Assembly: GCA_963734295.1 (NCBI GenBank)
Contig: CAVTGS010000035.1
Location: forward strand, 139,327-203,326
Length of the DNA stretch: 64,000 nucleotides
Source: JAEUMW01 sp963734295
GTDB taxonomy: Bacteria > Pseudomonadota > Gammaproteobacteria > Burkholderiales > JAEUMW01
Direction of reading: 5' to 3'
Every line of letters starts with the position of its first letter. Within the stretch, counting starts at the first letter, position 1. The notes under the pieces are model-generated. The model was not told the origin of the DNA, did no database searches, and worked only from the letters and a program-made list of their open reading frames with translations. A program made the translations under genes and the position numbers. This document shows positions 54,129-62,612 of this stretch, one piece after another.

Positions 54129-56093
54129 CTAATGCAGAGCCTTCTTGTTCGGATCTCGAATGTCGAGGCGCTGCATCTTCCGATAGAGCGTGTTGCGGCT
54201 GATCTTGAGGCGCCGCGCGACATTCGTGATATTCCAGTGGTGACGGTCGAGCTCGCGCACCAGCGCCTCCCGCTCGGCATTCTCGAGCGGCGTCCGGTCG
54301 GCGGGGGCGCTCGCGCCGGCCGCCGGGTACGCAGACGGCAGCACGGGCGTGATGCGAACGGCATCCGGCAGGTCGGCTTCGGTGATGACCCGGCCCTCGC
54401 GCAGTGCCAGCACGGTACGCAGGACGTTGCGCAGCTCGCGCAGATTCCCGGGCCAGCCGTAGCGGTCGAGCCGGTCGAGTGCCGCCTCGTCGATCTCGAC
54501 CGGCGTACCATCCGATTCCTCGGCGAGGATGCGCCGGATCAGCTCGCGGCGATCACCCCGCTCCCGCAGTGGCGGCAGCGTGAAGACCAGACCTTGCAGC
54601 CGGTAGTAAAGGTCGGGCCGGAATCCGCCCGTGGCGATCTTGTCCGTGAGGTTGCAGTGGGTGGCGCTGATCAACCGGATGTCGACTTTCACCGGCTCGT
54701 CGCCACCCAGTGGGAGCACCTCGCGCTCTTCCAGCGCGCGCAAGAGCCGCGCCTGCAACTGCACCGGCATGTCGCCGATCTCGTCCAGGAACAGGGTGCC
54801 GCCGTGCGCCAGGAAAATCTTCCCGCGCCTTCCGTCGCGCGCGGCGCCCGTGAAGGCACCGGCCTTGTACCCGAAGAGCTCCGACTCGATCAGCGTTTCG
54901 GGGATGGAGGCGCAATTGAGTGCCACGAACGGTTTGCTGGCGCGTTCGCCCGACAGGTGCAGCGCTTTCGCGAATACTTCCTTGCCGCTGCCGGTCTCGC
55001 CGCAGAGCAGCACGGAAATGTCCTTGTCGAGCACCCGCTTGGCACGGCGGATGTTGAGCGCCATCACCGGGTCCCCGGTATCGAGCGCATCGAGCGGGGT
55101 CGCGGCGGTTACCGGCGGCGGCGCGCCGCGCCGCGCGGCCCGGCTCGGGGAGCGCGAAACGATGACCGAGCGCCCCGCGGGAAGCTGGACCGTGGCGAAG
55201 AAACGTCCGCCACGCCGCGCCTCGAAGATCGGCGCCGGGCGAAAGTCGCTGCGCGTCGAGGCATCGACCAGCACCTGGGCGCTCTCGTTGAAAAGCTCTC
55301 CCAGATCGCGGTCGACCATCTCCCGCGGGGACGCGTAGCCGAGTTGGAACACCGCGGCGCGGTTGGCCGCGAGGACGGTCCCGGTGCTGGAGAACGCGAT
55401 CGTTCCTTCGCCCAGGCTGCCCACGAACTCGGGGCGGCCGTGGAAGCGCAGGATGAACTCGGCCGCGAAGCGGTGGAGAAAGAGCTGGCTCTCGATCCTT
55501 TGTGCCGCCATGTTCACGAGCACCAGGGTGTGCTGCTTCGTCGCCTGCGATTCGCAGGTGGCATCGAGCACGGCGGCCAGCGTGCCGTCATGATCGAAGA
55601 TCGGCGCGGCCGAACAGGTGAGCCCGATGTTGCGGGTGAGGAAGTGCTCCGTGTGGTGAATGACGACCGGCCGCCGTTCGGCGAGGCAGGTGCCCATGGC
55701 GTTGGTGCCTTGCGCCCGCTCGCTCCAGACCGATCCCGGTGTGAGCCCCATGTTCGCCACGACCCCGTCCAGGCTCGGTTCGCCGAAATAGCTCAGCACG
55801 ACGCCATCGCTGTCGGTGAGCACGATGGCGGACCGGGCGATCTGTTGCGACAGAGTCGCCATCTCGAGGCGAGCGAAAGCAAGCAGGTCGGCGAGCACGG
55901 CCTGACGGTCCGCGAGCTCCGCGGGGCTCACACGTTCCGGCGTGCGTGGCTCCGCCGGGTCGAGCTCGTAGTCGTTGACACAGCGGTTCCAGGAACGGGC
56001 GACACGTCCTGCGACTCCGGCTGCTTCGGCGGGCGAGCCCGAGCGGATCACCGAGTAGACGTGTTGCGCGTGATTGGTAACGAGTTCCGACAT
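54129..56093 (-). CDS. Sigma54-dependent transcriptional activator, AcoR-like
   Basis: A 654-residue enhancer-binding protein. A GAF sensor covers residues about 70-220 (SVWSERAQGTNAMGTCLAER, the AcoR-type ligand domain) and a PAS-like region 230-300. The AAA+ core has Walker A GETGSGKE, the sigma54-contact loop GAFTGA, Walker B LFLDEIGDM and an arginine finger region. The C-terminal Fis-type helix-turn-helix is NITNVARRLKISRNTLYRKM. Such regulators switch on alcohol, acetoin or methanol dehydrogenase operons. Here the neighbours are quinoprotein-relay and H4MPT genes. Its stop lies directly next to that of the convergent reductase gene. Confidence 0.92.
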   Translation of the reverse strand: MSELVTNHAQHVYSVIRSGSPAEAAGVAGRVARSWNRCVNDYELDPAEPRTPERVSPAELADRQAVLADLLAFARLEMATLSQQIARSAIVLTDSDGVVLSYFGEPSLDGVVANMGLTPGSVWSERAQGTNAMGTCLAERRPVVIHHTEHFLTRNIGLTCSAAPIFDHDGTLAAVLDATCESQATKQHTLVLVNMAAQRIESQLFLHRFAAEFILRFHGRPEFVGSLGEGTIAFSSTGTVLAANRAAVFQLGYASPREMVDRDLGELFNESAQVLVDASTRSDFRPAPIFEARRGGRFFATVQLPAGRSVIVSRSPSRAARRGAPPPVTAATPLDALDTGDPVMALNIRRAKRVLDKDISVLLCGETGSGKEVFAKALHLSGERASKPFVALNCASIPETLIESELFGYKAGAFTGAARDGRRGKIFLAHGGTLFLDEIGDMPVQLQARLLRALEEREVLPLGGDEPVKVDIRLISATHCNLTDKIATGGFRPDLYYRLQGLVFTLPPLRERGDRRELIRRILAEESDGTPVEIDEAALDRLDRYGWPGNLRELRNVLRTVLALREGRVITEADLPDAVRITPVLPSAYPAAGASAPADRTPLENAEREALVRELDRHHWNITNVARRLKISRNTLYRKMQRLDIRDPNKKALH

Positions 56094-56334
56094 GGGGGGG
56101 CCCTCTCATGCTGTGGCGCTCCCCACCAGGCGGTCAGTACCGGACGTTGGGTGGTCCGGAGCTGTCCTGGCAGGTTGCGGCCCGGGGAACGCAAGGGACC
56201 GTAATCCTGTCTCAGGAGGCAGTCTGCCGCCATGTCGAAGTAGATGGCGGATATTAGCAGAATCGGGAATGCGCTTGGCAACACCCGCCACAGCGCGCCG
56301 CCGAAACGTCCATCACACCCCTGAGGAGCTACCC

Positions 56335-56670
56335 ATGATCCGCCGCGCGCTCGCCGCAGCGCTGTTGCTCGTCCCCACCGCGGCCGCGGCCGATGGTTAT
56401 CCCACCGTCGATCGCGTGCAGTTCGTCCTCGAGTGCATGAAAAACCACGAGGGAAAATACGAGTACCTCTACAAGTGCTCCTGCGCGATCGACGCGATCG
56501 CGAAGCAGATGCCGTACGACACGTTCGTGGAAGCGGCGAGCATCGCCCGCTATTCCGGCATGGGCGGCGAGAGGATGGGCGTGTTCCGCGACTCCGACGA
56601 GATGCGGGCCCTGGCGAAGAAGTGGAAGGCGGTCGAGGCGGAAGCGAACAAGGCCTGCTTCATCGAGTGA
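56335..56670 (+). CDS. Small exported four-cysteine protein, unknown function
   Basis: A 111-residue protein with a signal peptide ending at TAAAAD. Four cysteines lie at residues 34, 48, 50 and 108 (VLECMKN, YKCSCAID, KACFIE), and the mature part is helical and charged. GAGGAG at 56323-56328 supports the ATG. I do not recognise the family. Position between an AcoR-like regulator and quinoprotein-relay genes suggests a periplasmic role in alcohol or C1 oxidation. Confidence 0.65.
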   Translation: MIRRALAAALLLVPTAAAADGYPTVDRVQFVLECMKNHEGKYEYLYKCSCAIDAIAKQMPYDTFVEAASIARYSGMGGERMGVFRDSDEMRALAKKWKAVEAEANKACFIE

Positions 56671-56676
56671 TGTTCG

Positions 56677-57499
56677 CTACGATCCGGGACGCTTGCCCGG
56701 AGTCACCTGTACCGAGCTCGAAAACCTGAGGTCCTTCGAATCGACGACCTCGGCCTTGAGCTCACCTCCGGCTCGGGGCACGAAATAGAAGCGGAAGTTG
56801 GGATCCTCGCTGATCGTGAAGTCGACCTCCGCCGACATGAGCGGCTTGCCGGCATAGCTCACGTCGATCTTGCGCACGAACTGCGGCGGCGCGTAGAGCC
56901 GCGTCAACTGATCCATCGCGAGGCCTGAGACGTTCGGATGACTCACCATGAGCTGCGCGATCGAAGGCTCGTCCGCCTTCAGGTTCTCGTCCAGCTTGAA
57001 CTTCATCTTGCCCACGCGCGCCATGCGCAGCTTCCAGGTCCTTGCCGGCAGGGGCCGAGCAGCCCGCCCGCCGCCTTCACGTACTTGGACGCCATGTGCA
57101 GCGACCCGTCGTTCATCTCGGCGATCGCCCGCACCGTCGTGTATTCCTCGATGCGAATCCGTGTGTCGATGTCGGCACGGCCGCTGTCGGGCGTGAAGGT
57201 GAAGATCGCGCCGACGGGAGAGGGATTCTTGTCGATGACGAGATACACCTTGCGGATGTAGCGGTCCGGCGCCTGCGTCACGCGGGTCTTGATCGACAGC
57301 GGCACGATGGCGGCATCCTCCGCCCGGTCCGGCGCTTCGAGCAGGATCACCTTGCCGTCGTTCTCGCTGATTGCCCGATCGCCGAAGAGGCTCGACCGTA
57401 CCAGTTCCCAGTTGCCGGCTTTCTGCGCCGGCTCGGCGGCGAGCACGGCATCGCGGGCACGCTCACCAGCACCAGCAGGGCCAGCAGTCGCTCGATCAT
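56677..57499 (-). pseudogene. Quinoprotein dehydrogenase-associated SoxYZ-like carrier, frameshifted
   Basis: A fused SoxY-SoxZ-like periplasmic protein of about 274 codons. The signal peptide (MIERLLALLVLVSVPA) is in one frame and the SoxY-like domain (NWELVRSSLFGDRAI to YVKAAGG) in a second. The swinging-arm cysteine motif CSAPAGKDLEAA is in a third reading step, and the SoxZ-like domain (KMKFKLDENLKADEPSIAQL to VTPGKR) follows another shift. In total about three shifts, near 57455, 57050 and 57025. The cysteine motif GGCSA is intact if the frames are joined. Such carriers accompany PQQ alcohol dehydrogenases. Confidence 0.75.
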
Positions 57500-57545
57500 C
57501 GGGTCGCTCCTCGGTTCGTTTCCAATGTTGTGGTCGGCCTGCGCA

Positions 57546-58391
57546 TCAGTCTTCCCATTCCACTTCCGAGTACACCGCCGTCACGTTGCGCTTGTTGAAG
57601 AGGTCGAAGAGGAGCCAATTGTCTCGCTCCGATTCGCCCACCGTGGCGATCGCCTGTTGGATCGTTCGCCCTGCCTTCAGCGCTGCGCGGGTCTGATCGA
57701 GGATCGTCCGCAGATAAGCTTCCTGGCGTTCGAATGCCGCTTTCCAGCCATTCCCTATGAGACCGTGGCCGGCGACCACCCGTTCCGCCGGCAGCGTCTT
57801 CATTTCCGCGATCACCTCGAGCCAGCCGCGGATGCTGCCGTCCACCACCGGGACATGGCCGACGAACAGGAGGTCACCCGTCCACAGCGTACCCGTCTTC
57901 GCGTCGTAGACCGTGAGGTCGTTGTCCGTATGCGCCGTCGGCCACGCCCGTAACTGGAGGGTCCGCCCGCCGAGGTCGAGGTCCAGACGGTCCCGGACAA
58001 GCAGGGTGGGCGGGACGATCGCGCTGCCCGCCGCCGCGGCCCCCAGATTCCGGTCGAGAGCGTTCGCGTATACCGTGCCGCGGGTGGCCATCGCCGCGGG
58101 CAGCTTGTGGTGTCCGACGAAGGTGGGTTTCTCGGGCGCGAAGGCCGCGTTGCCGAAGATGTGATCAGGGTGGACGTGGGAGTTGATCACGTAGCAGATC
58201 GGCTTGTCGGTCTTGCTCCGGACCGCCTCGCGCAGGGCTTCACCGAGCAGCCTAGTGCCACCGGTGTCGATCACCGCCACGCACTTCTCCCCGATCACGA
58301 AGCCGATGTTTGCGATGCCCCCGAAGTTCTCGGCGGTCAGGTCCTGCTGCACGCCGGGGTGCAGGTAGATACCTGGGGCGACCTCGCGCAT
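57546..58391 (-). CDS. Quinoprotein relay system zinc metallohydrolase (MBL fold)
   Basis: A 281-residue MBL hydrolase. The zinc motif is INSHVHPDHIFGNAAF, with HTDNDLTVYD, GDLLFVGHVP and ERVVAGHGLIG supplying the other ligands. It starts at MREVAPGIYLHPGVQQ (58391). An upstream segment in another frame (to about 58551) encodes a signal-like stretch (VLCGLWIFLPAALG), so the true gene may start there with a shift near 58400-58430. It follows 46 bases before the SoxYZ-like gene on the same strand. Family members accompany PQQ-dependent dehydrogenases; the substrate is unknown. Confidence 0.78.
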   Translation of the reverse strand: MREVAPGIYLHPGVQQDLTAENFGGIANIGFVIGEKCVAVIDTGGTRLLGEALREAVRSKTDKPICYVINSHVHPDHIFGNAAFAPEKPTFVGHHKLPAAMATRGTVYANALDRNLGAAAAGSAIVPPTLLVRDRLDLDLGGRTLQLRAWPTAHTDNDLTVYDAKTGTLWTGDLLFVGHVPVVDGSIRGWLEVIAEMKTLPAERVVAGHGLIGNGWKAAFERQEAYLRTILDQTRAALKAGRTIQQAIATVGESERDNWLLFDLFNKRNVTAVYSEVEWED

Positions 58392-58724
58392 ATCGAGCGG
58401 TCCCGGCGCCTGCGGCACCGAGGGCAGCGGGGAGAAAGATCCAGAGCCCGCAAAGAACCTGGAAGAGATCGAGGCAGACGCGGCGCAGCGAGTTCTCCAA
58501 GCGCAGGCCGCAACCAGAGGGTGACGACAGGATGGTGCGCGAGCTCGGCATGCGGCGAATCGCAGGGCTCCGGGGGAAGGGAAACGCGCCACCAAGGTCG
58601 GGTAGCGCGGATTGCGTCCAGAGTGTACCGCAGCAATGCGACCCTGGCGTCCCTGAGTGAGAAGTTCGCTAGTACGCAAGGGGGACGCGATGACCGCGCC
58701 ATGCGCAGCTCTTTGGTGATGGGA
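58392..58724. other. Region between metallohydrolase and IS element
   Basis: The first 160 bases probably encode the out-of-frame signal peptide of the metallohydrolase. I see no further gene before the inverted repeat that marks the IS element. Confidence 0.4.
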
Positions 58725-58809
58725 TGGACTCCCCCGTCTTTTCAGCGCCCAATGGACGCAACCGGTGCTCATGCGGATGGGGATCGGTCTTCGACGAGAG
58801 GAGTCCGAG

Positions 58810-59895
58810 ATGCATGCTACTACCGTTGCTGTTGATCTGGCCAAGAGCGTATTCCAAGTCGCTGTTGCTGATGACGTCTGGAAGGTCGTCGAACGGCATC
58901 GCCTCACCCGTCTGCAGTTCGAGCGCTGGTTCCAGAACCGGAACGTCAAGCTGGTGATCATGGAGGCCTGCGGGTCGGCGCATCACTGGGCGCGCTGGTT
59001 CGCGCGCCTGGGGATCGAGGCCAGGCTGCTGCCCGCGGCGTACGTCAGAGCTTACGTGAGGCGTAACAAGACCGATGCCGCCGACGCCTGCGCGTTGCTG
59101 GAAGCGGCGCGATGTGCCGACATCGAGCCGGTTCGGGTGAAAAGCGTCGAGCAGCAGGCGCTGCAGGGGCTGCACCGCATCCGTTCGCTGTGGATGAGCA
59201 CGCGAACGGCGCGCATCAATGCGCTGCGCGGCTTCTGCCGCGAGTTCGGTCTGACCGTGCCGCCGGGGGCGCGCACCGGCGTCGAGGCGATCAGCCGGGT
59301 GTTGGCCGATCCGAGCTCGCCGGTGCCGATGCTGGTGCGTCATTCGATGAAGCTGCTGGTCGAGGAAATCCGCCTGCTCGAACAACGGGTCGCCGACTTG
59401 GAGCGGGAGCTGGCTGAGCATGCCAAACAAAGCCCCGCCTGCAAGGTGTTGTTGTCGATTCCAGGTATCGGCCTGTTGAGCGCCACGGCGATGGCGGCGG
59501 CAACGGGCGGCGATGTGTCGCACTTCAAGGATGCCCGCCACTTCTCTAGCTGGTTCGGGCTGACCCCGAAGGAATACTCGTCCGGCAGCACCCGCCGGCT
59601 CGGGCGGATCTCTAAACGCGGCGACCGCTATTTGCGCATGCTGCTCACGCACGGGGCGCGGGCGGTGCTGCGCAGCGCCACCCTGGCGCGCCGCGCCGGC
59701 CGGCGCCTGGATGGCCTGCGCGAATGGATCACCGGTGTCGAAGCCCGCAGCAATCACAACAAGGCAGCGTGCGCGCTCGCAAACAAGCTGGCGCGCATCT
59801 GCTACGCCTGTCTGCGTGACAGCACGCCCTTCGGCCAACCCGTAACACGGCCCAACAAGAAACTCCAACGCACAGCGTTCGCCACTGCCGCTTGA
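58810..59895 (+). CDS. IS110 family transposase
   Basis: A 361-residue RuvC-like DEDD recombinase with a C-terminal Transposase_20 domain. Visible acidic residues: TVAVDLAKSVFQVAV (D), VIMEACGSAHHW (E), RRNKTDAADACALLEAARC (D, D). The Transposase_20 part is LLSIPGIGLLSATAMAAATG to LTPKEYSSGSTRRLGRISKR, containing the serine needed for catalysis. ATG 58810 gives the family start. The gene is complete and probably active. Confidence 0.93.
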   Translation: MHATTVAVDLAKSVFQVAVADDVWKVVERHRLTRLQFERWFQNRNVKLVIMEACGSAHHWARWFARLGIEARLLPAAYVRAYVRRNKTDAADACALLEAARCADIEPVRVKSVEQQALQGLHRIRSLWMSTRTARINALRGFCREFGLTVPPGARTGVEAISRVLADPSSPVPMLVRHSMKLLVEEIRLLEQRVADLERELAEHAKQSPACKVLLSIPGIGLLSATAMAAATGGDVSHFKDARHFSSWFGLTPKEYSSGSTRRLGRISKRGDRYLRMLLTHGARAVLRSATLARRAGRRLDGLREWITGVEARSNHNKAACALANKLARICYACLRDSTPFGQPVTRPNKKLQRTAFATAA

Positions 59896-59913
59896 GGAGC
59901 ACGCCATGAACAC

Positions 59914-59979
59914 GACTTGTCCACCGTGCCGCGCGCCTGTGCGTGGCGTGCGCCCCGCGCGCGGCCCCGTGGACAAGTC
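59914..59979 (+). ncRNA. Large hairpin in the IS 3' non-coding end, candidate bridge-RNA part
   Basis: Just 18 bases after the transposase stop is an 11-bp perfect stem (GACTTGTCCAC at 59914-59924, GTGGACAAGTC at 59969-59979). Inside it, after a symmetric 3-base internal loop, is a second 9-bp stem (GCCGCGCGC, GCGCGCGGC) with a 20-base top loop. In IS1111-type elements the bridge RNA comes from this end. No transcript is known here. Confidence 0.45.
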
Positions 59980-60318
59980 TTCCCCTGTCGTTGTTGTTGC
60001 AGTTGCCTTCCCTCGCTTGCGCTGAGACTGATCACCCATCATGGCAAACCGGGTCGCACCCACACGGATTGACGCCGATAACCCTTCCGGCAGCTGCACG
60101 CCTGCCGCTTGTAGCGATTGGCGCACCGTGGGCAGATTCCATGTCGGCACGGACCACACAGAGTCCACATCAGATGCCGGATATACGACTGCATGCGTTT
60201 CCCTATTGCCAGAAAAACTGATCAGCTTCTTGGCTTTTCGGGGGAGTCCATATACTCATGGTTAGGGATGTTCGTTCCGGGCGGCACGTCGAGTGCGGTC
60301 GCATGGACATTGGGTCCC

Positions 60319-60340
60319 TATATTGCTAGGATGCAATATA
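60319..60340. promoter_or_regulatory. Palindromic operator-like site at the toxin start
   Basis: TATATTGC at 60319-60326 and GCAATATA at 60333-60340 form a perfect 8-bp inverted repeat with a 6-base spacer, AT-rich in a GC-rich setting. It overlaps the start of the toxin gene. Toxin-antitoxin operons are usually self-repressed at such sites, so this may be the binding site of the HTH antitoxin. Confidence 0.5.
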
Positions 60341-60624
60341 TGGGGGCCGCTCTCCTGGCACACGCAAAGGAAGTTCGCGACGACGGCTCCATAGTCGAGA
60401 TCGTGATCTGGGAGCTGCCCGGGCCGCTGGCGCCAAGCTCGCACCGCTTCAAATACCGGCTGTATTACGGCGCAGCGGGTGTTAGCCGGGTGCGTTACGA
60501 CAACGAGCGCGGGAAGGGCGATCACCGGCACCTCGGTGAACTGGAGTACGACTACGTCTTTACGTCGATCGAGCAATTGCTCGAAGACTTCCAATCTGAC
60601 GTCGAGCGCTGGGGGCAAATATGA
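60331..60624 (+). CDS. TumE-type toxin (DUF6516 family)
   Basis: A 97-residue protein matching the DUF6516/TumE toxin family: EVRDDGSIVEIVIWELPGPL, SSHRFKYRLYYGAAG, YDNERGKGDHRH and FTSIEQLLEDFQSDV. The ATG could be 60331 or 60340, both within an operator-like palindrome. It overlaps the antitoxin gene by 4 bases (ATGA). The toxic activity of this family is not certain to me. Confidence 0.78.
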   Translation: MQYMGAALLAHAKEVRDDGSIVEIVIWELPGPLAPSSHRFKYRLYYGAAGVSRVRYDNERGKGDHRHLGELEYDYVFTSIEQLLEDFQSDVERWGQI

Positions 60625-60974
60625 AGGCCATCATCCAGGTATCGCGCAAGGGTTCGGTCTTTCGGGCTGCTGCGCAGCAGCTTGCATCCGCGCGGCAGGG
60701 GGTTGTCCCGGACTTTCGGTTGAGCTTTGAGTCCGCGCGGTCTCTGTTTGCGGAGCTGACACCGGCGCGTCTGGACCTGCTCGATACCTTGCGCCGCGTG
60801 GGCCCGTGCAGTGTCTATGCCCTTGCCAAGGCCGCCGCACGCAACTACTCGAACGTTCACACCGACGCGACGCGCCTGGAAGAACTGGGGCTCATCGAAC
60901 GCTCGGAGGACGGCAGCATCTCGGTGCCGTTCGAGGCTGTGGAGATCGTGGTTCCGCTGGCGCAGGTGGCGTAG
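60621..60974 (+). CDS. HTH antitoxin of the TumE pair (HVO_A0114-like)
   Basis: A 117-residue DNA-binding protein. The C-terminal winged helix reads LTPARLDLLDTLRRVGPCSV, ALAKAAARNYSNVHTDATRL and EELGLIERSEDGSISVPFEA. The order toxin-then-antitoxin with ATGA overlap is that of the TumE/TumA arrangement. It probably binds the palindrome at 60319-60340 and neutralises the toxin. Confidence 0.75.
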   Translation: MKAIIQVSRKGSVFRAAAQQLASARQGVVPDFRLSFESARSLFAELTPARLDLLDTLRRVGPCSVYALAKAAARNYSNVHTDATRLEELGLIERSEDGSISVPFEAVEIVVPLAQVA

Positions 60975-61247
60975 CACGTCCGACCGCACGTAACAGGGTT
61001 GTCGCGCAAGCCAAGCGCGCTGCGCGAGCAAATCTAGTTGGGCGACGAGGCGTTCGCGCAGCGCGTCCAGGCACGGCCCCGAATCGGCGAAGCGCCATTG
61101 CGCGCGAGTTCGGCTTGTCGGTATCGCCGGCTAGCCGGCTCGTGCGTGCGATTGGCGAGCCGGGACAGGCAAAAGGACCTGACCCTAATCATGTTATGTG
61201 GAGACTTCGCCAGTCTTAGTTCCTAAAAGGCCAGCCCAAGGGCAGGT
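60975..61247. pseudogene. Degraded segment, possibly the end of a REP-associated transposase-like gene
   Basis: Two short frames hold protein-like text: LGDEAFAQRVQARPRIGEAP (from about 61038) and then SAIAREFGLSVSPASRLVRA (about 61085-61145), the latter resembling a short HTH. This order is reminiscent of the C-terminus of REP-associated tyrosine transposases, but the match is weak and the frames are broken. Confidence 0.25.
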
Positions 61248-62171
61248 CTAGTTACATGGATTTTTTCTTAGGTCCAATCGAATCTCTGCCATTACAATAT
61301 CCGCAAAATAGACTACTGGTACGACGCTGTCAGAGTTGCCACCTCTTAAATCACCTGGATCATTTTGAGAACCGGAAGCACTTGCTTCACCACCTAGCAA
61401 TGCTCCAACCCCCAAAGTGCCGCTCTCATTCGGTATTAAAACCGGACCACCTGATCCGCCTTTCGCGCCAGAACAGCTCAGTCTCCAACCCAACATCGCT
61501 ACGTCGCCAGTTTCTTTGATGCACTGCATGTTCTTGCCCACTATCTCACAAGACTTATTCTGATAAATTCCTAGGGCGCCATTTTTTAACCACATGTCGC
61601 CATCCACGCCCACACGGCTGGCAGGTAGGCCTTTCACATCTTCGAGATCGTATGCGTAAAGTGACAATGGACGATAGGATTTCGACACCGCACGATTAAG
61701 GCGAATTATTGCGTATTCTGAGTTGGCCCCTGCACTGCCAGCCCCAATGACTACTCCATCAGTCACATCATTCGCGACACCGTTGCGGATATCTAACCCC
61801 TTTGTGCCATCCACTACCTTGGTCTGGTTCCCGGCTACCACGTGGCGAGCCGTCAGCACATGGCACCGAGATATAACTAAACTACCCGTGCCAAAACCAA
61901 TGGGCGACCGAATCTGAGCAACATTTTTGTAGACCTGGTTGAAAGCAGTTTCTCCAACTGACCCGGGGGTCACTTCAAATCGATCTTCTTTTGGCTGAAC
62001 TCTCGGAATAGCTTGTGCGATGGAGCCGGCGCTGTCGCTTAGGCTGGACTTACGGCAGTCGGCGTCGGCGTGAGAGAGAGCGCAGGCGAAGAGAGAGGCT
62101 GTCGCCACCCCAATCATCCTGCAGACAACGGTCCTGGTTGCTGCGTTTGCTCCTTGACTTGCCGCGTTCAT
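61248..62171 (-). CDS. Secreted trypsin-like serine protease, lower GC
   Basis: A 307-residue exported protein of the chymotrypsin fold. The signal peptide covers about residues 1-38 (CRMIGVATASLFACALSHA). The catalytic His is in VLTARHVVAG, a candidate Asp lies in the NSEYAIIRL region (not certain), and the Ser is in SGAKGGSGGPVLIP. Several cysteines could form disulfides. AAGGGGA precedes the ATG at 62171. Base composition is near 50% G+C by eye, far below its neighbours, so it was probably acquired by transfer. The catalytic Asp should be confirmed. Confidence 0.72.
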   Translation of the reverse strand: MNAASQGANAATRTVVCRMIGVATASLFACALSHADADCRKSSLSDSAGSIAQAIPRVQPKEDRFEVTPGSVGETAFNQVYKNVAQIRSPIGFGTGSLVISRCHVLTARHVVAGNQTKVVDGTKGLDIRNGVANDVTDGVVIGAGSAGANSEYAIIRLNRAVSKSYRPLSLYAYDLEDVKGLPASRVGVDGDMWLKNGALGIYQNKSCEIVGKNMQCIKETGDVAMLGWRLSCSGAKGGSGGPVLIPNESGTLGVGALLGGEASASGSQNDPGDLRGGNSDSVVPVVYFADIVMAEIRLDLRKNPCN

Positions 62172-62612
62172 TTTCTGTCCCCTTTCGCCGTTGCCTCCGT
62201 GACTGATCGCGACGACACGAGCAGAGCCGAGGGTCTTGCGTGTCGGGCCGATTCCTGTTCCAGACAGCGGCGGAATTCTCGAAGCGAGACATCTGGCTGG
62301 TAGGGGTGGCATATCACGAAAGGCGCTTGAATGCAAGGGGTCCGGTCTTAACTACCCGACTACCCGACGTGGCTGGATCCGGCCAGGCGACAGGAGGAAA
62401 GGGGTCAGCACGATATCTGGCAATCACAACCTCAACAGGGAGTATTTGGCCGAGACTGGCAGCGCACGACGACGGTCGCCAAGGTGTAGTGGCGTAGGAA
62501 TTGTGCCGTCCCTAAGAGGGGCTCATGGACCCCAAACGCGAGAGTGCGCGCGGTCGCCAAACGACGCGACTCATGCACACGAGGCAAGGAGCGAGGATCG
62601 GCGAGGCATAGA
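62172..62612. other. Intergenic region, no supported feature
   Basis: 441 bases separate the protease start from the DUF433 gene. The part near the protease probably contains its promoter. I see no conserved reading frame or RNA gene. Confidence 0.4.

Larger units (their letters stand above)
58725..60250 (+). mobile_element. IS110-family element (IS1111-like) with 12-bp inverted repeats
   Basis: A perfect 12-bp inverted repeat flanks the transposase gene: TGGACTCCCCCG at 58725-58736 and CGGGGGAGTCCA at 60239-60250. The 1,526-base span fits the IS1111 subgroup, which unlike other IS110 members has subterminal repeats. About 74 bases lie before the gene and 343 bases after it, so the long non-coding end is downstream, also as in IS1111. 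The true tips extend a few bases beyond the repeats and no target duplication is expected. Confidence 0.7.

Noticed and set aside
54132..56204. A long open frame on the plus strand opposite the AcoR-like gene
   Set aside because: No recognisable domains; it mirrors the codon structure of a complete sigma54 activator.
56094..56334. A sigma54 promoter before the four-Cys protein gene
   Set aside because: TGGCAGGTTGC near 56170 has the right words but the spacing is about four bases too short.
59914..59979. A plain transcription terminator for the IS transposase
   Set aside because: The structure is much longer than a terminator, with an inner loop and a second stem, and the T-run after it is weak; kept as a candidate RNA instead.
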